From NCBI RefSeq assembly GCF_001431465.1, contig NZ_LDJJ01000020.1, positions 41,706-105,705 on the forward strand: a DNA stretch of 64,000 nt, written 5' to 3'. Origin of the DNA: Stenotrophomonas terrae (GTDB taxonomy: Bacteria; Pseudomonadota; Gammaproteobacteria; Xanthomonadales; Xanthomonadaceae). A program made the position numbers and the translations under genes. Within the stretch, counting starts at the first letter, position 1; the number at the start of each line of letters is the position of its first letter. The notes beneath the pieces are model-generated. The model did no database searches and was not told the DNA's origin. It saw only the letters and a list, made by a program, of their open reading frames with translations. Shown piece by piece: positions 37,819 to 47,030 of this stretch.

Positions 37819-40092
37819 ATGGCACCGAATCTCACTGAAAAAACTAGCTCTGACCGACTGCGCGTCGGTGAGTGTCTGGTAGTGCTCTCCTCACGTGAGG
37901 TGCATTTGCCAGGGACACGCAAAACTCCGCGGCTCACTCCCAAATCGGTGGGGGTGCTGCTTGCGCTTGCGCGCAAACCCGGTCAAGTCGTCACCCGTGA
38001 GGAGTTGTTTGCCGACGTCTGGCCGGACACCATGCCGACCAACGACGTGCTGACCCAGGCCGTTACCCAGTTGCGCAAGGCATTTGCGGCAACCGGCGCG
38101 GAGGACGGCGCAAGCTATATCGAAACCATCGCCAAGACCGGCTATCGCCTGCTGGCGCCAGTGGCGTGGGAGGCAAGTGCCGACGCGACAGCTATCGATG
38201 CGCCCGATGCGGGCGGAGTTTCCGCGGCGGAGACGGCCATCGCACCCATGCAATTCGGCGTGCGCGGCAAGCACCGCCGGCTGCGTCGTCATGTGCTGCT
38301 GGTGCTCGGTATCGTGCTGCTGCTCAGCACCCTGGTGATGGCCTGGTTGCTGTGGGGCCGCGCTGCGCCGGTAGCGCAGGACACAACGGTTGCCGACGGC
38401 AATCGCGTATTGGGCAGCCCGGCGCGTCCGTATCGGCTGATCACCGCCACCGAGGATGTGGAGGTCAACCCCTCGCTTTCCCCCGACGGTGCCTTGGTGG
38501 TGTTCGCACGTGAGCGCGACAACCGCTCCAGCCTGTGGATACAGAGCGTGGGCAATGCGACTGCCACGCCGCTGCTGGCCACGCCGGCCGGCGCGTCGGA
38601 CCGCTTCCCGGTGTGGTCGCCCAATGGCCGCAGCGTCGCCTTCGCGCGGTTCCTGGCGCAGGGCGATTGCGAGGTGCTGGTGGTGTCGGCGACAGGTACC
38701 GGCCTGCGCCGTGTCACCCGTTGCGATGGCACCGACATGCTGAGCTTTGACTGGGCGCCAGATGGCGGCAGCCTGCTGTTCGGCTCGATGACCGGGCGCT
38801 ATGCCAGCCGTGGCATCCGCAGCCTGGACCTGGCATCCGGGCGCTGGTCCTCGCTGCAATACGCGATGGGGGCCGACGACTTCGACTATGCACCGCGCTA
38901 TTCCGCCGACGGCAAGAAGATCGGCTTCGTCCGTAATCCACAGGTAGGCGATATGTGGATGATGGATGCCGATGGCAGCAACGCGCAGCGCTTGACCGAC
39001 GACGCGGCGGAAATCCGCGGCTGGAGCTGGTTGGGTTCGGACGAGATGGTGTTCGGCCGGCGCATTGACAGCGAATCACGCCTGTACAGGCTGGATGTGG
39101 CCACCCGCTTGTTGCGCGACATGGGGATCGACAACGCGCAGAGCCCGGCGGTATCGCGTGGCGGCGGCAACCTGGTGTTCATGCGCAGCCACTTCCAGTC
39201 GGGCTTGTTCCGCATCCCGCTGGGCGCGAATGGCGGGCCGCCGCAACGCCTGTTCGCCTCCTCGGCACGTGACGGCCAGCCAATGGTGTCGCCGGATGGT
39301 GCGCAGTTGGCGTTCACGTCTGATCGTTCGGGCACGTTCGCGCTGTGGTGGGCACGTTTGAATGAGCCGGCTTCGCTGCAGGTCATAGAAGGAGTGCGAC
39401 CGGAGGCCCGCCAGCCGATGGACTGGGCTGCTGATGGACGCCGTCTGCTGGTGACCGGGCGAGATGTTGATGGTGCTCCCGGCATTTATGAGGTGGCACC
39501 CGAGGAAGGCCATTGGGTGAAGCTGGCGGTACCGGCGGGCGAGCCGCTGCAGGCGGTCTACGGCGCAGCGGCCGATAGCCTGCTGGTGGTGGAGCGGGGC
39601 GATGACGAGCGCATGGCGCTGACCCTGTTCGATCGCAGCCAACAACCGTGGAAACGCCTGGCATCGTTGGAAGGCGTGTCGCAGGTGCGCTATGACCGTG
39701 CCGGGCAACGCATCCTGTTCACCCGCCTGGCCAGCGGTGGGCTGTGGCAGGCGGCGCCGGATCTGGCGGCGGACAGCGTGAAGCTGGTGCATGCCGAGAT
39801 GCCCAGTCGCTGGCGTTACCGCACCTGGGCAGTAGCGGCCAATGGTGCCGTGGAGTACCAGGACATCAGCCGCGAGTGCAGTAGCCGGCTCACCGCGATT
39901 GCCGGTGACGGCAGCAGTCAGTGCCTGGACGCAACACGCTTCAGCGCTGGCAATGGGTTGAGCCTGGCGCCGGATGGCAGTGCGGTTTTCATTGCCTTGG
40001 CGCTCACCGATAGCGCCGATATCGGAATGATGCGGATTCCCCAGCGCGCACCGCGGCGGGTGATGGGTCTGGCTAAGTGGTTGTTGCCATAA
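37819..40092 (+). CDS. Membrane-bound winged-helix regulator with TolB-like beta-propeller
   Basis: 757 residues in a CadC/ToxR-like layout. Residues about 12-110 form a Trans_reg_C winged helix (RLTPKSVGVLLALARKPGQV, VTREELFADVWP, YIETIAKTGYRLLAPV). A membrane helix spans about 157-178 (VLLVLGIVLLLSTLVMAWLL). The periplasmic part (200-750) has PD40/TolB blades, for example NPSLSPDGALVVFARERD, FPVWSPNGRSVAFARF, APRYSADGKKIGFVRN, QPMVSPDGAQLAFTSD. It probably senses a periplasmic signal and controls transcription directly. ATG 37819 preferred to TTG 37810. Target genes unknown. Confidence 0.88.
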   Translation: MAPNLTEKTSSDRLRVGECLVVLSSREVHLPGTRKTPRLTPKSVGVLLALARKPGQVVTREELFADVWPDTMPTNDVLTQAVTQLRKAFAATGAEDGASYIETIAKTGYRLLAPVAWEASADATAIDAPDAGGVSAAETAIAPMQFGVRGKHRRLRRHVLLVLGIVLLLSTLVMAWLLWGRAAPVAQDTTVADGNRVLGSPARPYRLITATEDVEVNPSLSPDGALVVFARERDNRSSLWIQSVGNATATPLLATPAGASDRFPVWSPNGRSVAFARFLAQGDCEVLVVSATGTGLRRVTRCDGTDMLSFDWAPDGGSLLFGSMTGRYASRGIRSLDLASGRWSSLQYAMGADDFDYAPRYSADGKKIGFVRNPQVGDMWMMDADGSNAQRLTDDAAEIRGWSWLGSDEMVFGRRIDSESRLYRLDVATRLLRDMGIDNAQSPAVSRGGGNLVFMRSHFQSGLFRIPLGANGGPPQRLFASSARDGQPMVSPDGAQLAFTSDRSGTFALWWARLNEPASLQVIEGVRPEARQPMDWAADGRRLLVTGRDVDGAPGIYEVAPEEGHWVKLAVPAGEPLQAVYGAAADSLLVVERGDDERMALTLFDRSQQPWKRLASLEGVSQVRYDRAGQRILFTRLASGGLWQAAPDLAADSVKLVHAEMPSRWRYRTWAVAANGAVEYQDISRECSSRLTAIAGDGSSQCLDATRFSAGNGLSLAPDGSAVFIALALTDSADIGMMRIPQRAPRRVMGLAKWLLP

Positions 40093-40213
40093 GGAAATTT
40101 TTCTTCGGAAATTTTTCGTAGGCTCTATCGTGAAGAATTCGGAGCATTCTCGCCGGACTTTCCTGACCATCGCCGCCAAAGTTGGCAAAACGTTCGCCCA
40201 ATGAAGGCAAACG

Positions 40214-41128
40214 ATGGTGTGCGACATGCGGCAGGTTTCGTGGGTGGATCGGGGTCAGTCGGTTTCGTTCGAAAAGCAGGCAGAGGATGGCCCGCGTCCG
40301 GCCTGTGTCGGCGTAGCTCGGCTGGGCAGCCTGCAGACCTCTGGCACTGTATTCACGGTATGGCTGCAGCTGCGTGGCACCGCCTGGGTGGAATCCAAGG
40401 AGGGCAAGTTCCGCCTGCGCCAGCGCGAGTGGATTGCTTTTGAAAAGGAATCGCGTCCGCTGATCCAGGCTGGCCGTGATGGCATGTGCATTGGTATCAG
40501 CCTGGATGCCGATGCCCTGCGCATGTTGGGCACCTTGGCCGACAGCAGCGTCTATACCGGACGTGGCCGCATGAGCCTGGGCGAGGCGCGGCTGGCGCTG
40601 CGCTTGTGGCGCGAAGCACAGGCGCCGGGTGCCACCATCCATCAGCTGCGGCCCTTGTTGCTGCATCTGGCCTCCCTGCAGCGCGATCTGGCCGGCACCG
40701 TGCAGCGCTGCCCGGGCCGCTCGCGCATCCGCAAGCGCCAGGTATTTGGCCGCATGCAGCGTGCGCGCATGTATCTGGAAGGCAACAGCCATCGCGTCGT
40801 GCGTATTGGTGAACTTGCCGAGCTGACCAATTTCTCCAGCTGGTATCTGTCCAAGACCTTCCAGGCATTGTATGAAGAAAGCCCGCAATCGCTGTCGGCG
40901 CGCCTGCGCCTGGAACGTGCAGCGATGCTGTTGTGCGATACCGACATGATGATCGGTGAAGTGGCCTCTGCCAGCGGATTTGATAACTGTTGCAGCTTTG
41001 CGCGCGCTTTTCGTGCACGTTTCGGTGCATCGGCAACGCAGTACCGCGAGATGCCAATTGCGTTGAGGCCAGATTCGGCAAAGTTTAAGGATGGCTTGAG
41101 CAAAACCAAGGCGGCAGTACGAACGTAA
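40214..41128 (+). CDS. AraC-family transcriptional regulator
   Basis: 304 residues. The N-terminal 170 residues are a ligand- or partner-binding region without clear family match; the C-terminal two helix-turn-helix motifs are of AraC type (VVRIGELAELTNFSSWYLSK, then EVASASGFDNCCSFARAFRA, RFGASATQYRE). It ends 62 bases before the TonB-dependent receptor, with two palindromes in between, and probably regulates it. An AT-rich direct repeat GGAAATTTTTC at 40093-40103 and 40107-40117 precedes it. Confidence 0.88.
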   Translation: MVCDMRQVSWVDRGQSVSFEKQAEDGPRPACVGVARLGSLQTSGTVFTVWLQLRGTAWVESKEGKFRLRQREWIAFEKESRPLIQAGRDGMCIGISLDADALRMLGTLADSSVYTGRGRMSLGEARLALRLWREAQAPGATIHQLRPLLLHLASLQRDLAGTVQRCPGRSRIRKRQVFGRMQRARMYLEGNSHRVVRIGELAELTNFSSWYLSKTFQALYEESPQSLSARLRLERAAMLLCDTDMMIGEVASASGFDNCCSFARAFRARFGASATQYREMPIALRPDSAKFKDGLSKTKAAVRT

Positions 41129-41148
41129 CGTTCAGGGGTGTTTAACAC
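41121..41148 (+). promoter_or_regulatory. Two palindromes between the AraC gene and the TonB receptor
   Basis: GAACGT-a-ACGTTC (41121-41133, perfect, overlapping the AraC stop) and GTGTT-t-AACAC (41138-41148, perfect). Both are plausible protein-binding sites ahead of the receptor gene. Confidence 0.4.
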
Positions 41149-41190
41149 ACCGCTAACTTTGTCGTTTGTTTTAGCTCTTTGGAGAGATTG

Positions 41191-44061
41191 ATGAAGCTTC
41201 GTAATTCTGCAGTGCGGTTGGGCTTGCTCCCGGCCGGCATTGCTATTGCCTTGACCCCCTCTTTTGCTTCGGCGCAGGAAGCTGCTGCCGGTGCCACCAC
41301 CCTTGATCGCCTGGAAGTCACCGGCTCGCGTATCCGCGGCGCTGACATGGAAACCCAGCAGCCGGTCGTCACGCTGACCCGCGAAGCACTGGAAAAGCAG
41401 GGCTTCACCTCGGTTGCTGACGTTCTGCAGAACCTGACTTCGGCCGGTTCCCCGGCCATCTCGCGTTCCGAGTCGCTGTCTTCTGGCGAGAACGTGGGCG
41501 GTTACTACGTCGACATCCGTAACCTGGGCGCGCAGCGCACGCTGGTGCTGATGAACGGCAAGCGCCTGGGCGCCACCACTGCCGGTATGCAGGATCTGAG
41601 CCAGATTCCGATGGGCGCGGTTGAGCGCATCGAAATCCTGAAGGATGGCGCCTCGGCCATCTACGGTTCGGACGCTATCGCTGCTGTGGTCAACGTGATC
41701 ACCCGCAAGCGCTTTGACGGCGGCGAAGCTTCTGCCTATGTCGGCCAGTACGGCGAAGGCGACGGCGAGACCACCCAGTACTCGATGACCCTCGGTACGC
41801 AGGGCGAGCGCGGTGGCATCACCATGGCGGCTGAGTACTACAAGGCCAAGCCGGTGTGGGCCAAGGACCGTGACTTCAGTGCTTACGGCAACTCCGGCCC
41901 GGCTTACCCGGGTGCTGGCGCCAGCGCCATCAATGAAAAGGGCTCGTTCTGCGACCCGTGCGCTACCCCGGGTATCAAGAAGGGTGAGCCGGGCTACGTC
42001 TCCAACGACGACGTGCTGTGGTACACCCTGAAGGACGGCGGCAACCCCTCCAACCGTGGCGACTACCGCCTGCAGACCGCTGCTGACTCGGTCAATGCCA
42101 ACCAGCAGATGGGCGTGCAGACCGGTATCGAGCGCAAGTCGCTGTATGTCAACAGCAACTACGATCTGACCGACACGATCACCTTCAACGCGGACGTGAT
42201 CTACAACGAGCGCACCACCGATCAGCAGATCGCTGGCTACCCGTACCAGGCTACCGCGATGGGCACCCCGCTGTCGGCTGACAGCGTGTTCAACCCGAAC
42301 GCCACGGATACCACCTTCCGTCGCCGTCTGTGGGAAGTGCCGCGCACCACCGAAAGCAAGCTGAAGACCCTGCGCTTTGCCCCGAGCATCGAAGGTTACT
42401 TCGAGTTCGCTGGCAAGACCTTCGATTGGGACGTCGGCGCGCTGTGGAACCGTAACGAATCCACCAAGACCGGTCACGGCGACATGAGCCTGATCGCTTC
42501 CGAGCAGGCCTTGGGTGCTTCGTTCATCAACAAGGACGGCGTGGCTCAGTGCGGTACCGCTGCCAACCCGGTTGCACTGTCTGATTGCCGTCCGTGGAAC
42601 CCGCTGCTGCCGTACGGCGTGGCTGGCCAGGGCTCGCTGGCAGATGCTGCCACGCAGGCTTTCCTGTTCCCGCAGTTCACCAACACCGGCCTGACCAAGA
42701 CCACCAGCTTCACCGCCAACATCGCAGGTTCGGTTCTGACCCTGCCGGCCGGTGACCTGGGTGTCGCGATGGGCGTTGAGCACCGCGAAGAGCAGGGCCG
42801 CTATGTGCCGGACGCGTTCGCGCAGTCGGGCATGAGCACCGGCCTGGCTTCGACCACCACCTCGGGCAAGTACGAGCTGGACGAAGTCTACCTGGAGCTG
42901 AACATCCCGGTCCTGAGCGACATGCCGTTCGCCAAGGAACTGAGCTTCAACATCGCCAGCCGTTACTCGGACTACAGCAACTTCGGTGACACCATCAACT
43001 CGAAGTTCGGCTTCGTGTGGCGTCCGATGAGCGAGCTGCTGGTTCGTGGTACCTACGCTGAAGGCTTCCGTGCCCCGACGATCGACGATCTGTACGGCGG
43101 CATCAACAGCAGCTTCGAGACCTACACCGATCCGTGCGGCATTGGCGCCACCAACAGCGTCAATGGCAATGCTGCCTGTAACAACGCAGGCGTTCCGCTG
43201 GGCTACACCCAGCTGGACCAGAGCATGAAGCCGTGCACCTCGTACCCGTGCGCTACCCCGGACCAGTTCGTCTCCGGTGCCAACGCCAACCTGACCCCGG
43301 AAACCTCCAAGAGCAAGACCGTTGGTCTGGTGTGGAGCCCGCGTTGGGTGCAGGGCCTGGACATCTCGCTGGATTGGTACCGCTACGAGATCAGCGACAT
43401 GATCATCAGCGACAGCGTGGACCGCATCCTGCGTGATTGCTACGTGCTGGGTAACGCCGCTCGTTGCGACGGTATCACCCGCGCCTCTGATGGCCACATC
43501 AGCGCCATGACCTATGGCCTGGCCAACCTGGGCGAGATGAAGACCGAAGGTTACGACCTGGGCGTCAAGTACCGCCTGCCGGAACTGGCAATCGGTCAGT
43601 TCAACATCGATTGGCAGACCAGCTACCTGTCCAGCTACGACGAGCAGGGTCAGAACGGCAAGGGTGACAACATCACCATCGGCCGCGTTGGCGAAGCCGG
43701 TCTGTTCCGCGTGCGTTCCAACGTGGGCGTGAACTGGTCGAAGGGTGACTTCGGCGTCTCCTACACCGCCCGTTACTACTCGGGTATGAAGGAAAGCTGC
43801 GTCACCAACCGTCCTTGCACCGAGCCGGATCACATGGCAAACGGCGAAGGCGATGCCATCCGCAAGACCGGTTCCAACACCTTCCACGACATGCAGGTCA
43901 GCTGGAAGGCGCCGTGGGATGCAACCGTGGCCGTCGGTGCGAACAACCTGTTCAACCACCAGGGTCCGATCATGTTCTCGGCACCGAACTCGAGCTTCCC
44001 GTACTACGGTGGCTTCGACATCGGTCGCTTCCTGTACATGAAGTACACCCAGCGCTTCTGA
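41191..44061 (+). CDS. TonB-dependent outer-membrane receptor
   Basis: 956 residues with a signal peptide (AIALTPSFASAQEAA). The TonB box region is DRLEVTGSRI near 45, followed by a plug domain (VADVLQNLTSAGSPAIS; VDIRNLGAQRTLVLMNGKRL; VERIEILKDGASAIYGSDAI) and a 22-strand-type barrel ending in Phe (YMKYTQRF). It lacks the STN domain of the heme receptor in this window. ATG 41191 follows GGAGAG. Codon use is very biased (CGT/GGT/ACC/CTG), implying high expression. The substrate is not evident; no sugar- or iron-specific enzyme is adjacent. Confidence 0.93.
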   Translation: MKLRNSAVRLGLLPAGIAIALTPSFASAQEAAAGATTLDRLEVTGSRIRGADMETQQPVVTLTREALEKQGFTSVADVLQNLTSAGSPAISRSESLSSGENVGGYYVDIRNLGAQRTLVLMNGKRLGATTAGMQDLSQIPMGAVERIEILKDGASAIYGSDAIAAVVNVITRKRFDGGEASAYVGQYGEGDGETTQYSMTLGTQGERGGITMAAEYYKAKPVWAKDRDFSAYGNSGPAYPGAGASAINEKGSFCDPCATPGIKKGEPGYVSNDDVLWYTLKDGGNPSNRGDYRLQTAADSVNANQQMGVQTGIERKSLYVNSNYDLTDTITFNADVIYNERTTDQQIAGYPYQATAMGTPLSADSVFNPNATDTTFRRRLWEVPRTTESKLKTLRFAPSIEGYFEFAGKTFDWDVGALWNRNESTKTGHGDMSLIASEQALGASFINKDGVAQCGTAANPVALSDCRPWNPLLPYGVAGQGSLADAATQAFLFPQFTNTGLTKTTSFTANIAGSVLTLPAGDLGVAMGVEHREEQGRYVPDAFAQSGMSTGLASTTTSGKYELDEVYLELNIPVLSDMPFAKELSFNIASRYSDYSNFGDTINSKFGFVWRPMSELLVRGTYAEGFRAPTIDDLYGGINSSFETYTDPCGIGATNSVNGNAACNNAGVPLGYTQLDQSMKPCTSYPCATPDQFVSGANANLTPETSKSKTVGLVWSPRWVQGLDISLDWYRYEISDMIISDSVDRILRDCYVLGNAARCDGITRASDGHISAMTYGLANLGEMKTEGYDLGVKYRLPELAIGQFNIDWQTSYLSSYDEQGQNGKGDNITIGRVGEAGLFRVRSNVGVNWSKGDFGVSYTARYYSGMKESCVTNRPCTEPDHMANGEGDAIRKTGSNTFHDMQVSWKAPWDATVAVGANNLFNHQGPIMFSAPNSSFPYYGGFDIGRFLYMKYTQRF

Positions 44062-44087
44062 TCCATCGAAGCACTGTGATGCATGAC

Positions 44088-44117
44088 AAAGGGTGGGCCG
44101 CAAGGCCCACCCTTTTT
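44088..44117 (+). terminator. Intrinsic terminator after the TonB receptor
   Basis: Perfect 12-bp stem AAAGGGTGGGCC-gcaa-GGCCCACCCTTT with TTTTT, 26 bases after the stop. Confidence 0.9.
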
Positions 44118-44189
44118 CTTTGCGTGGATTACTTGAAACCGCGAATACATCGCGACCGGTGTGCAATCTTCCGCAATGCCGGCCAATCC

Positions 44190-44273
44190 GTAGCCCGGGT
44201 AAGCGAAGCGCACCCGGGGCCAAGCAGGACCAAGCAAGGCATTCGTAGCCCGGGTAAGCGCAGCGCACCCGGG
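44190..44273. repeat. Two direct copies of a REP-like palindrome
   Basis: GTAGCCCGGGT-aagcgaagc-GCACCCGGG at 44190-44218 and a copy differing by one base (A to C at the loop) at 44245-44273, 55 bases apart. This word is a common extragenic palindrome in gamma-proteobacteria. It occupies the 337-base gap between the receptor and the HDOD gene together with two terminators; no gene is seen. Confidence 0.75.
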
Positions 44274-44335
44274 ACAGGCAGGGCCAAAAAAGCATCAGCC
44301 TACGCAATGCCACCCGCGTTCAATCCCCGCAAACA

Positions 44336-44361
44336 ACAACGGCCGCATCCGCGGCCGTTGT
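44336..44361 (-). terminator. Terminator of the HDOD gene
   Basis: Perfect 11-bp stem ACAACGGCCGC-atcc-GCGGCCGTTGT, 38 bases downstream of the HDOD stop codon (minus strand), followed by TGTTGTTTG. Confidence 0.7.
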
Positions 44362-44398
44362 CATTCAATCCTTGTCCCGCAGTTGCTGCAGGTCAGGC

Positions 44399-45514
44399 TC
44401 AGGCGTCGACGCTCAAGCCCATCATTTCATCGGCTATCGCGCGCCACTGCTCCAGCTTCGGCAGCACGCCGACGTGGGCCAGGTACTGCTCATCCACCTC
44501 GCTGCCGGCGGCAAGTGCAGTCGCGACATGGACGGCACCGGCCACCCAGAAGCTGCGCACATTGGAACGGCCCGGCTGCAGCTGGAAGGCGACGGCTTCG
44601 ATGATCGGCATCGGCAGGCCCCACAGGCCCATCAGATAGGCGCCGGCTTCGGCGTGGCCAGGACGGGTTTCTTCAGCGTCGGCAGGCAGGCGCTCGTCGC
44701 GCACGCCGGGCAGCAGCAGGCCGATGTCGGCCAGCAGCGCCGCCGTGGAGCCCAGCTCCGCGCTGGCGGCCGGCAACATCTTGGCTGCCAGGCGCGAGGC
44801 CAGCAGCGCGCGCGACTGCATCGCGTTGCGGTCCGGCCCAGACATGCCCGGCAGCGCGAACACCTCGCTGGCCAGCACCAGGTCGCGCAGCGTTGCCATG
44901 CCCAGCCGGGTCACCGCACCGCGCAGGTCGGAGATCGCGCGGCCGTTGTTGAAGAACGCCGAATTGGACAGCTGCAACACCTTGGCGGCGATGGCCGGGT
45001 CGGCGGCAACAAGCTTGGCGACTTCCGCCGCGTTGCTTTCCTCGTCATCTTCCAGCGCATGCATCAGGCTCAGATACAGGTGCGGCGGCGAGGGCAGCTT
45101 CTCGATGCGGCCGATGGACTGGCGCAGGCGCGGGCTGTCCAGCAGCTCGCGCAGCTCTTCCAGGCTGGTCAGCGCCTCGAGCAGCACTTCCGGCGGCAGC
45201 GGCAGCGGCAGGAAACGATGGGCCACGCCAATGATCCGCGCCGAAGGCACGCGCTGGCTGTTGTCGCCATCGATCAGGGCGATACGGATGGTTTCCGGGC
45301 GCAGGGTCCGGATCTGGCCGAGCAGGGTGGCCGGGGCCAGGTCGGGCAGCACCGGGGCGACGATGACCGCATCGATCGTGGCGGAGGAAACCGCAACGAT
45401 GGCGGCGCTGCCGTCCGGGACCGACTCTACTTCCCACTCGTCGCCGAGATCGCCGATGTACTCAAGCAGCTCGGCCGACAGGCTGGCTTCGCCGCCGACT
45501 AACAGGATTCGCAA
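44399..45514 (-). CDS. HDOD-domain protein with degenerate receiver domain
   Basis: 371 residues. Residues 1-115 resemble a response-regulator receiver (MRILLVGGEASLSAELLEYI), but the acidic pair is replaced by GGEA, and the usual phospho-Asp position reads VIVAPVLPDL, so it is probably not phosphorylated. Residues about 130-345 are an HDOD domain (IEKLPSPPHLYLSLM, AAKVLQLSNSAFFN, ISDLRGAVTRLGMATLRDLV). HDOD proteins act in signalling and motility regulation in xanthomonads. It lies downstream of ppa on the same strand behind a terminator. Confidence 0.85.
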   Translation of the reverse strand: MRILLVGGEASLSAELLEYIGDLGDEWEVESVPDGSAAIVAVSSATIDAVIVAPVLPDLAPATLLGQIRTLRPETIRIALIDGDNSQRVPSARIIGVAHRFLPLPLPPEVLLEALTSLEELRELLDSPRLRQSIGRIEKLPSPPHLYLSLMHALEDDEESNAAEVAKLVAADPAIAAKVLQLSNSAFFNNGRAISDLRGAVTRLGMATLRDLVLASEVFALPGMSGPDRNAMQSRALLASRLAAKMLPAASAELGSTAALLADIGLLLPGVRDERLPADAEETRPGHAEAGAYLMGLWGLPMPIIEAVAFQLQPGRSNVRSFWVAGAVHVATALAAGSEVDEQYLAHVGVLPKLEQWRAIADEMMGLSVDA

Positions 45515-45549
45515 GACACTTCCCCTTGGACAAAACGCAAAATCCGAAC

Positions 45550-45575
45550 AAAAAACAGGCCGGAAACCGGCCTGT
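45550..45575 (-). terminator. Intrinsic terminator of ppa
   Basis: Minus-strand stem ACAGGCCGG-ttt-CCGGCCTGT followed by TTTTTTG, 100 bases downstream of the ppa stop. Confidence 0.85.
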
Positions 45576-45675
45576 CAATGTAGCTGCTCGCTGGCAAAGG
45601 GTCATGCCCTCTGCAAGGAAAACGTGATGGTTGTCGCTGCGCGGGGCCTGGTATTACGACCTCGCGCAGGGCAAA

Positions 45676-46221
45676 TCAGACGTCCTGTTCCTGGGTGGCG
45701 AGGTAGCTCTTGTGAGCTTCGACCAGGATGCGCTTGGCTTCAGCAGCGTCGCCCCAGCCTTCGATCTTGACCCACTTGCCCTTCTCCAGATCCTTGTAAT
45801 GCTCGAAGAAGTGGCCAATACGCTCCAGCCAGTGGCTGGAAACCTGGGCGATATCTTCGACATGGGCGTAGCCGCTGAAGATCTTGGCGACCGGCACAGC
45901 CAGGATCTTCTCGTCGCTACCGGCCTCGTCGCTCATCTTCAGCACGCCGACCGGACGGCAGCGCACCACCGAGCCCGGGACCAGCGGCAGCGGCAGCACC
46001 ACCAGCACGTCGGCCGGGTCGCCGTCGCCGCACAGGGTCTGCGGCACGAAGCCGTAGTTGCAGGGGTAGCGCATCGGGGTGGACAGGATGCGGTCGACGA
46101 ACATCGCGCCGCTTTCCTTGTCCATTTCGTACTTCACCGGCTCCGAATCCTTCGGGATCTCGACGATGACGTTGATTTCTTCCGGCGGGTTCTTGCCCGG
46201 CGAGACCAGTTTCAGGCCCAT
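45676..46221 (-). CDS. ppa: Inorganic pyrophosphatase (soluble, family I)
   Basis: 181 residues starting MGLKLVSPGKNPPEEINVIV. The family I active-site signature DGDPADVLVVLPLP (near 66-79) with its Asp residues is intact; KYEMDKESGAMFVDR and YPCNYGFVPQTL precede it. It hydrolyses PPi from biosynthesis in the cytosol. The frame is open upstream to 46605, but ATG 46221 matches the family start. Divergent from the ECF sigma gene; a Fur-box-like sequence lies between them. Confidence 0.96.
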   Translation of the reverse strand: MGLKLVSPGKNPPEEINVIVEIPKDSEPVKYEMDKESGAMFVDRILSTPMRYPCNYGFVPQTLCGDGDPADVLVVLPLPLVPGSVVRCRPVGVLKMSDEAGSDEKILAVPVAKIFSGYAHVEDIAQVSSHWLERIGHFFEHYKDLEKGKWVKIEGWGDAAEAKRILVEAHKSYLATQEQDV

Positions 46222-46353
46222 TGCGCTGACTCCGAATCGTTGTTGGTTGAAAAAGAGCTCCATTCTACGCCCACGACTATTGCGGCGCACCAAACCTCGG
46301 TGGGCGCCCTGGCCGGCAGCGTTCAGCGTCGCGGGAGCGCATCGCCACGAAAT

Positions 46354-46372
46354 ACACATGAGAATCATTATC
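46354..46372 (+). promoter_or_regulatory. Fur box upstream of the heme-uptake sigma factor gene
   Basis: ACACATGAGAATCATTATC matches 14 of 19 positions of the Fur consensus, with the right half ATCATTATC perfect. It lies 70 bases before the chosen sigma-factor ATG (46442) and about 135 bases from divergent ppa. Iron repression of the locus is the expected effect. Confidence 0.7.
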
Positions 46373-46441
46373 GTTGGAGGTGTATCCTTGCCGGCCCACG
46401 ACAATCCCGCGCGGGCGGCCTGCCGCGCCTGCACAGCCTCC

Positions 46442-46942
46442 ATGTCCAGCAATGCCACCACGTTGACCGAACTGCTGATCCGCGAACGCCCGGCGCTGCT
46501 GCGTCTTGTGCGGCAGATCCTCGGCAGCGACGGCGGCGCCGACGACGTCATCCAGGGGGTGTGGTTCAAGGTCCGTGGGGTTGGCAATGAGCCGGTGATC
46601 GGCAATCCGCGCGCCTACCTGTACCGGTTGGCGACCAATCTGGCCACCGACCATGGCCGTGAGCGCACGCGCCGGTTGCGCCTGCAGGCCGAAAATTACC
46701 TGTGGGGGCCGGACGAGGTGCTGTCCACCGAGGAGCAGGTGATGGCGCAGGACGAATTGACGCGGGTACTGGAGGCGGCCGGGCATCTGCCGGAGCCGAC
46801 CCGCAGCATGTTCCGCCTCAACCGCCTGCAGGGGCTGACCCAGCCGGAAGTGGCGCGGCGCATGGGGGTATCGGTGACCACGGTCGAAAATCATCTGCGG
46901 CTGGCCCTGCAGCGCCTGGCCTGGGCGCGCGGTGGCGGCTAG
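46442..46942 (+). CDS. ECF sigma factor, FecI family
   Basis: 166 residues starting MSSNATTLTELLIRERPALL. Region 2 (about 15-85, DDVIQGVWFKV, NPRAYLYRLATNLATDHGRE) and region 4 (about 110-160, LPEPTRSMFRLNRLQGLTQP, EVARRMGVSVTTVENHLRLA) are complete. It should transcribe the receptor gene downstream when the FecR-like protein passes on the signal. Start is uncertain: an in-frame TTG at 46388 has a perfect GGAGG 7 bases upstream (184 residues). A Fur box lies upstream. Confidence 0.9.
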   Translation: MSSNATTLTELLIRERPALLRLVRQILGSDGGADDVIQGVWFKVRGVGNEPVIGNPRAYLYRLATNLATDHGRERTRRLRLQAENYLWGPDEVLSTEEQVMAQDELTRVLEAAGHLPEPTRSMFRLNRLQGLTQPEVARRMGVSVTTVENHLRLALQRLAWARGGG

Positions 46943-47030
46943 CGCTGCAGCTTTCCTTGGGGATACGGCGGCGCCAATCGTCTTGTATTTCGTCCCTACC
47001 TGTCCTTGCCGCCATCACCTGAGCCAGCCC

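Noticed and set aside
37653..37976. Minus-strand frame of 107 codons near the orphan terminator
   Set aside because: Its start lies inside the winged-helix gene and there is no ribosome site; the last 40 codons in the gap have no start codon.
40642..44313. A 1223-codon open frame on the minus strand opposite the TonB receptor and AraC genes
   Set aside because: It is the antisense shadow of highly biased codons in the receptor; composition (Val/Gly/His/Ala-rich) and lack of any motif or ribosome site are non-genic.
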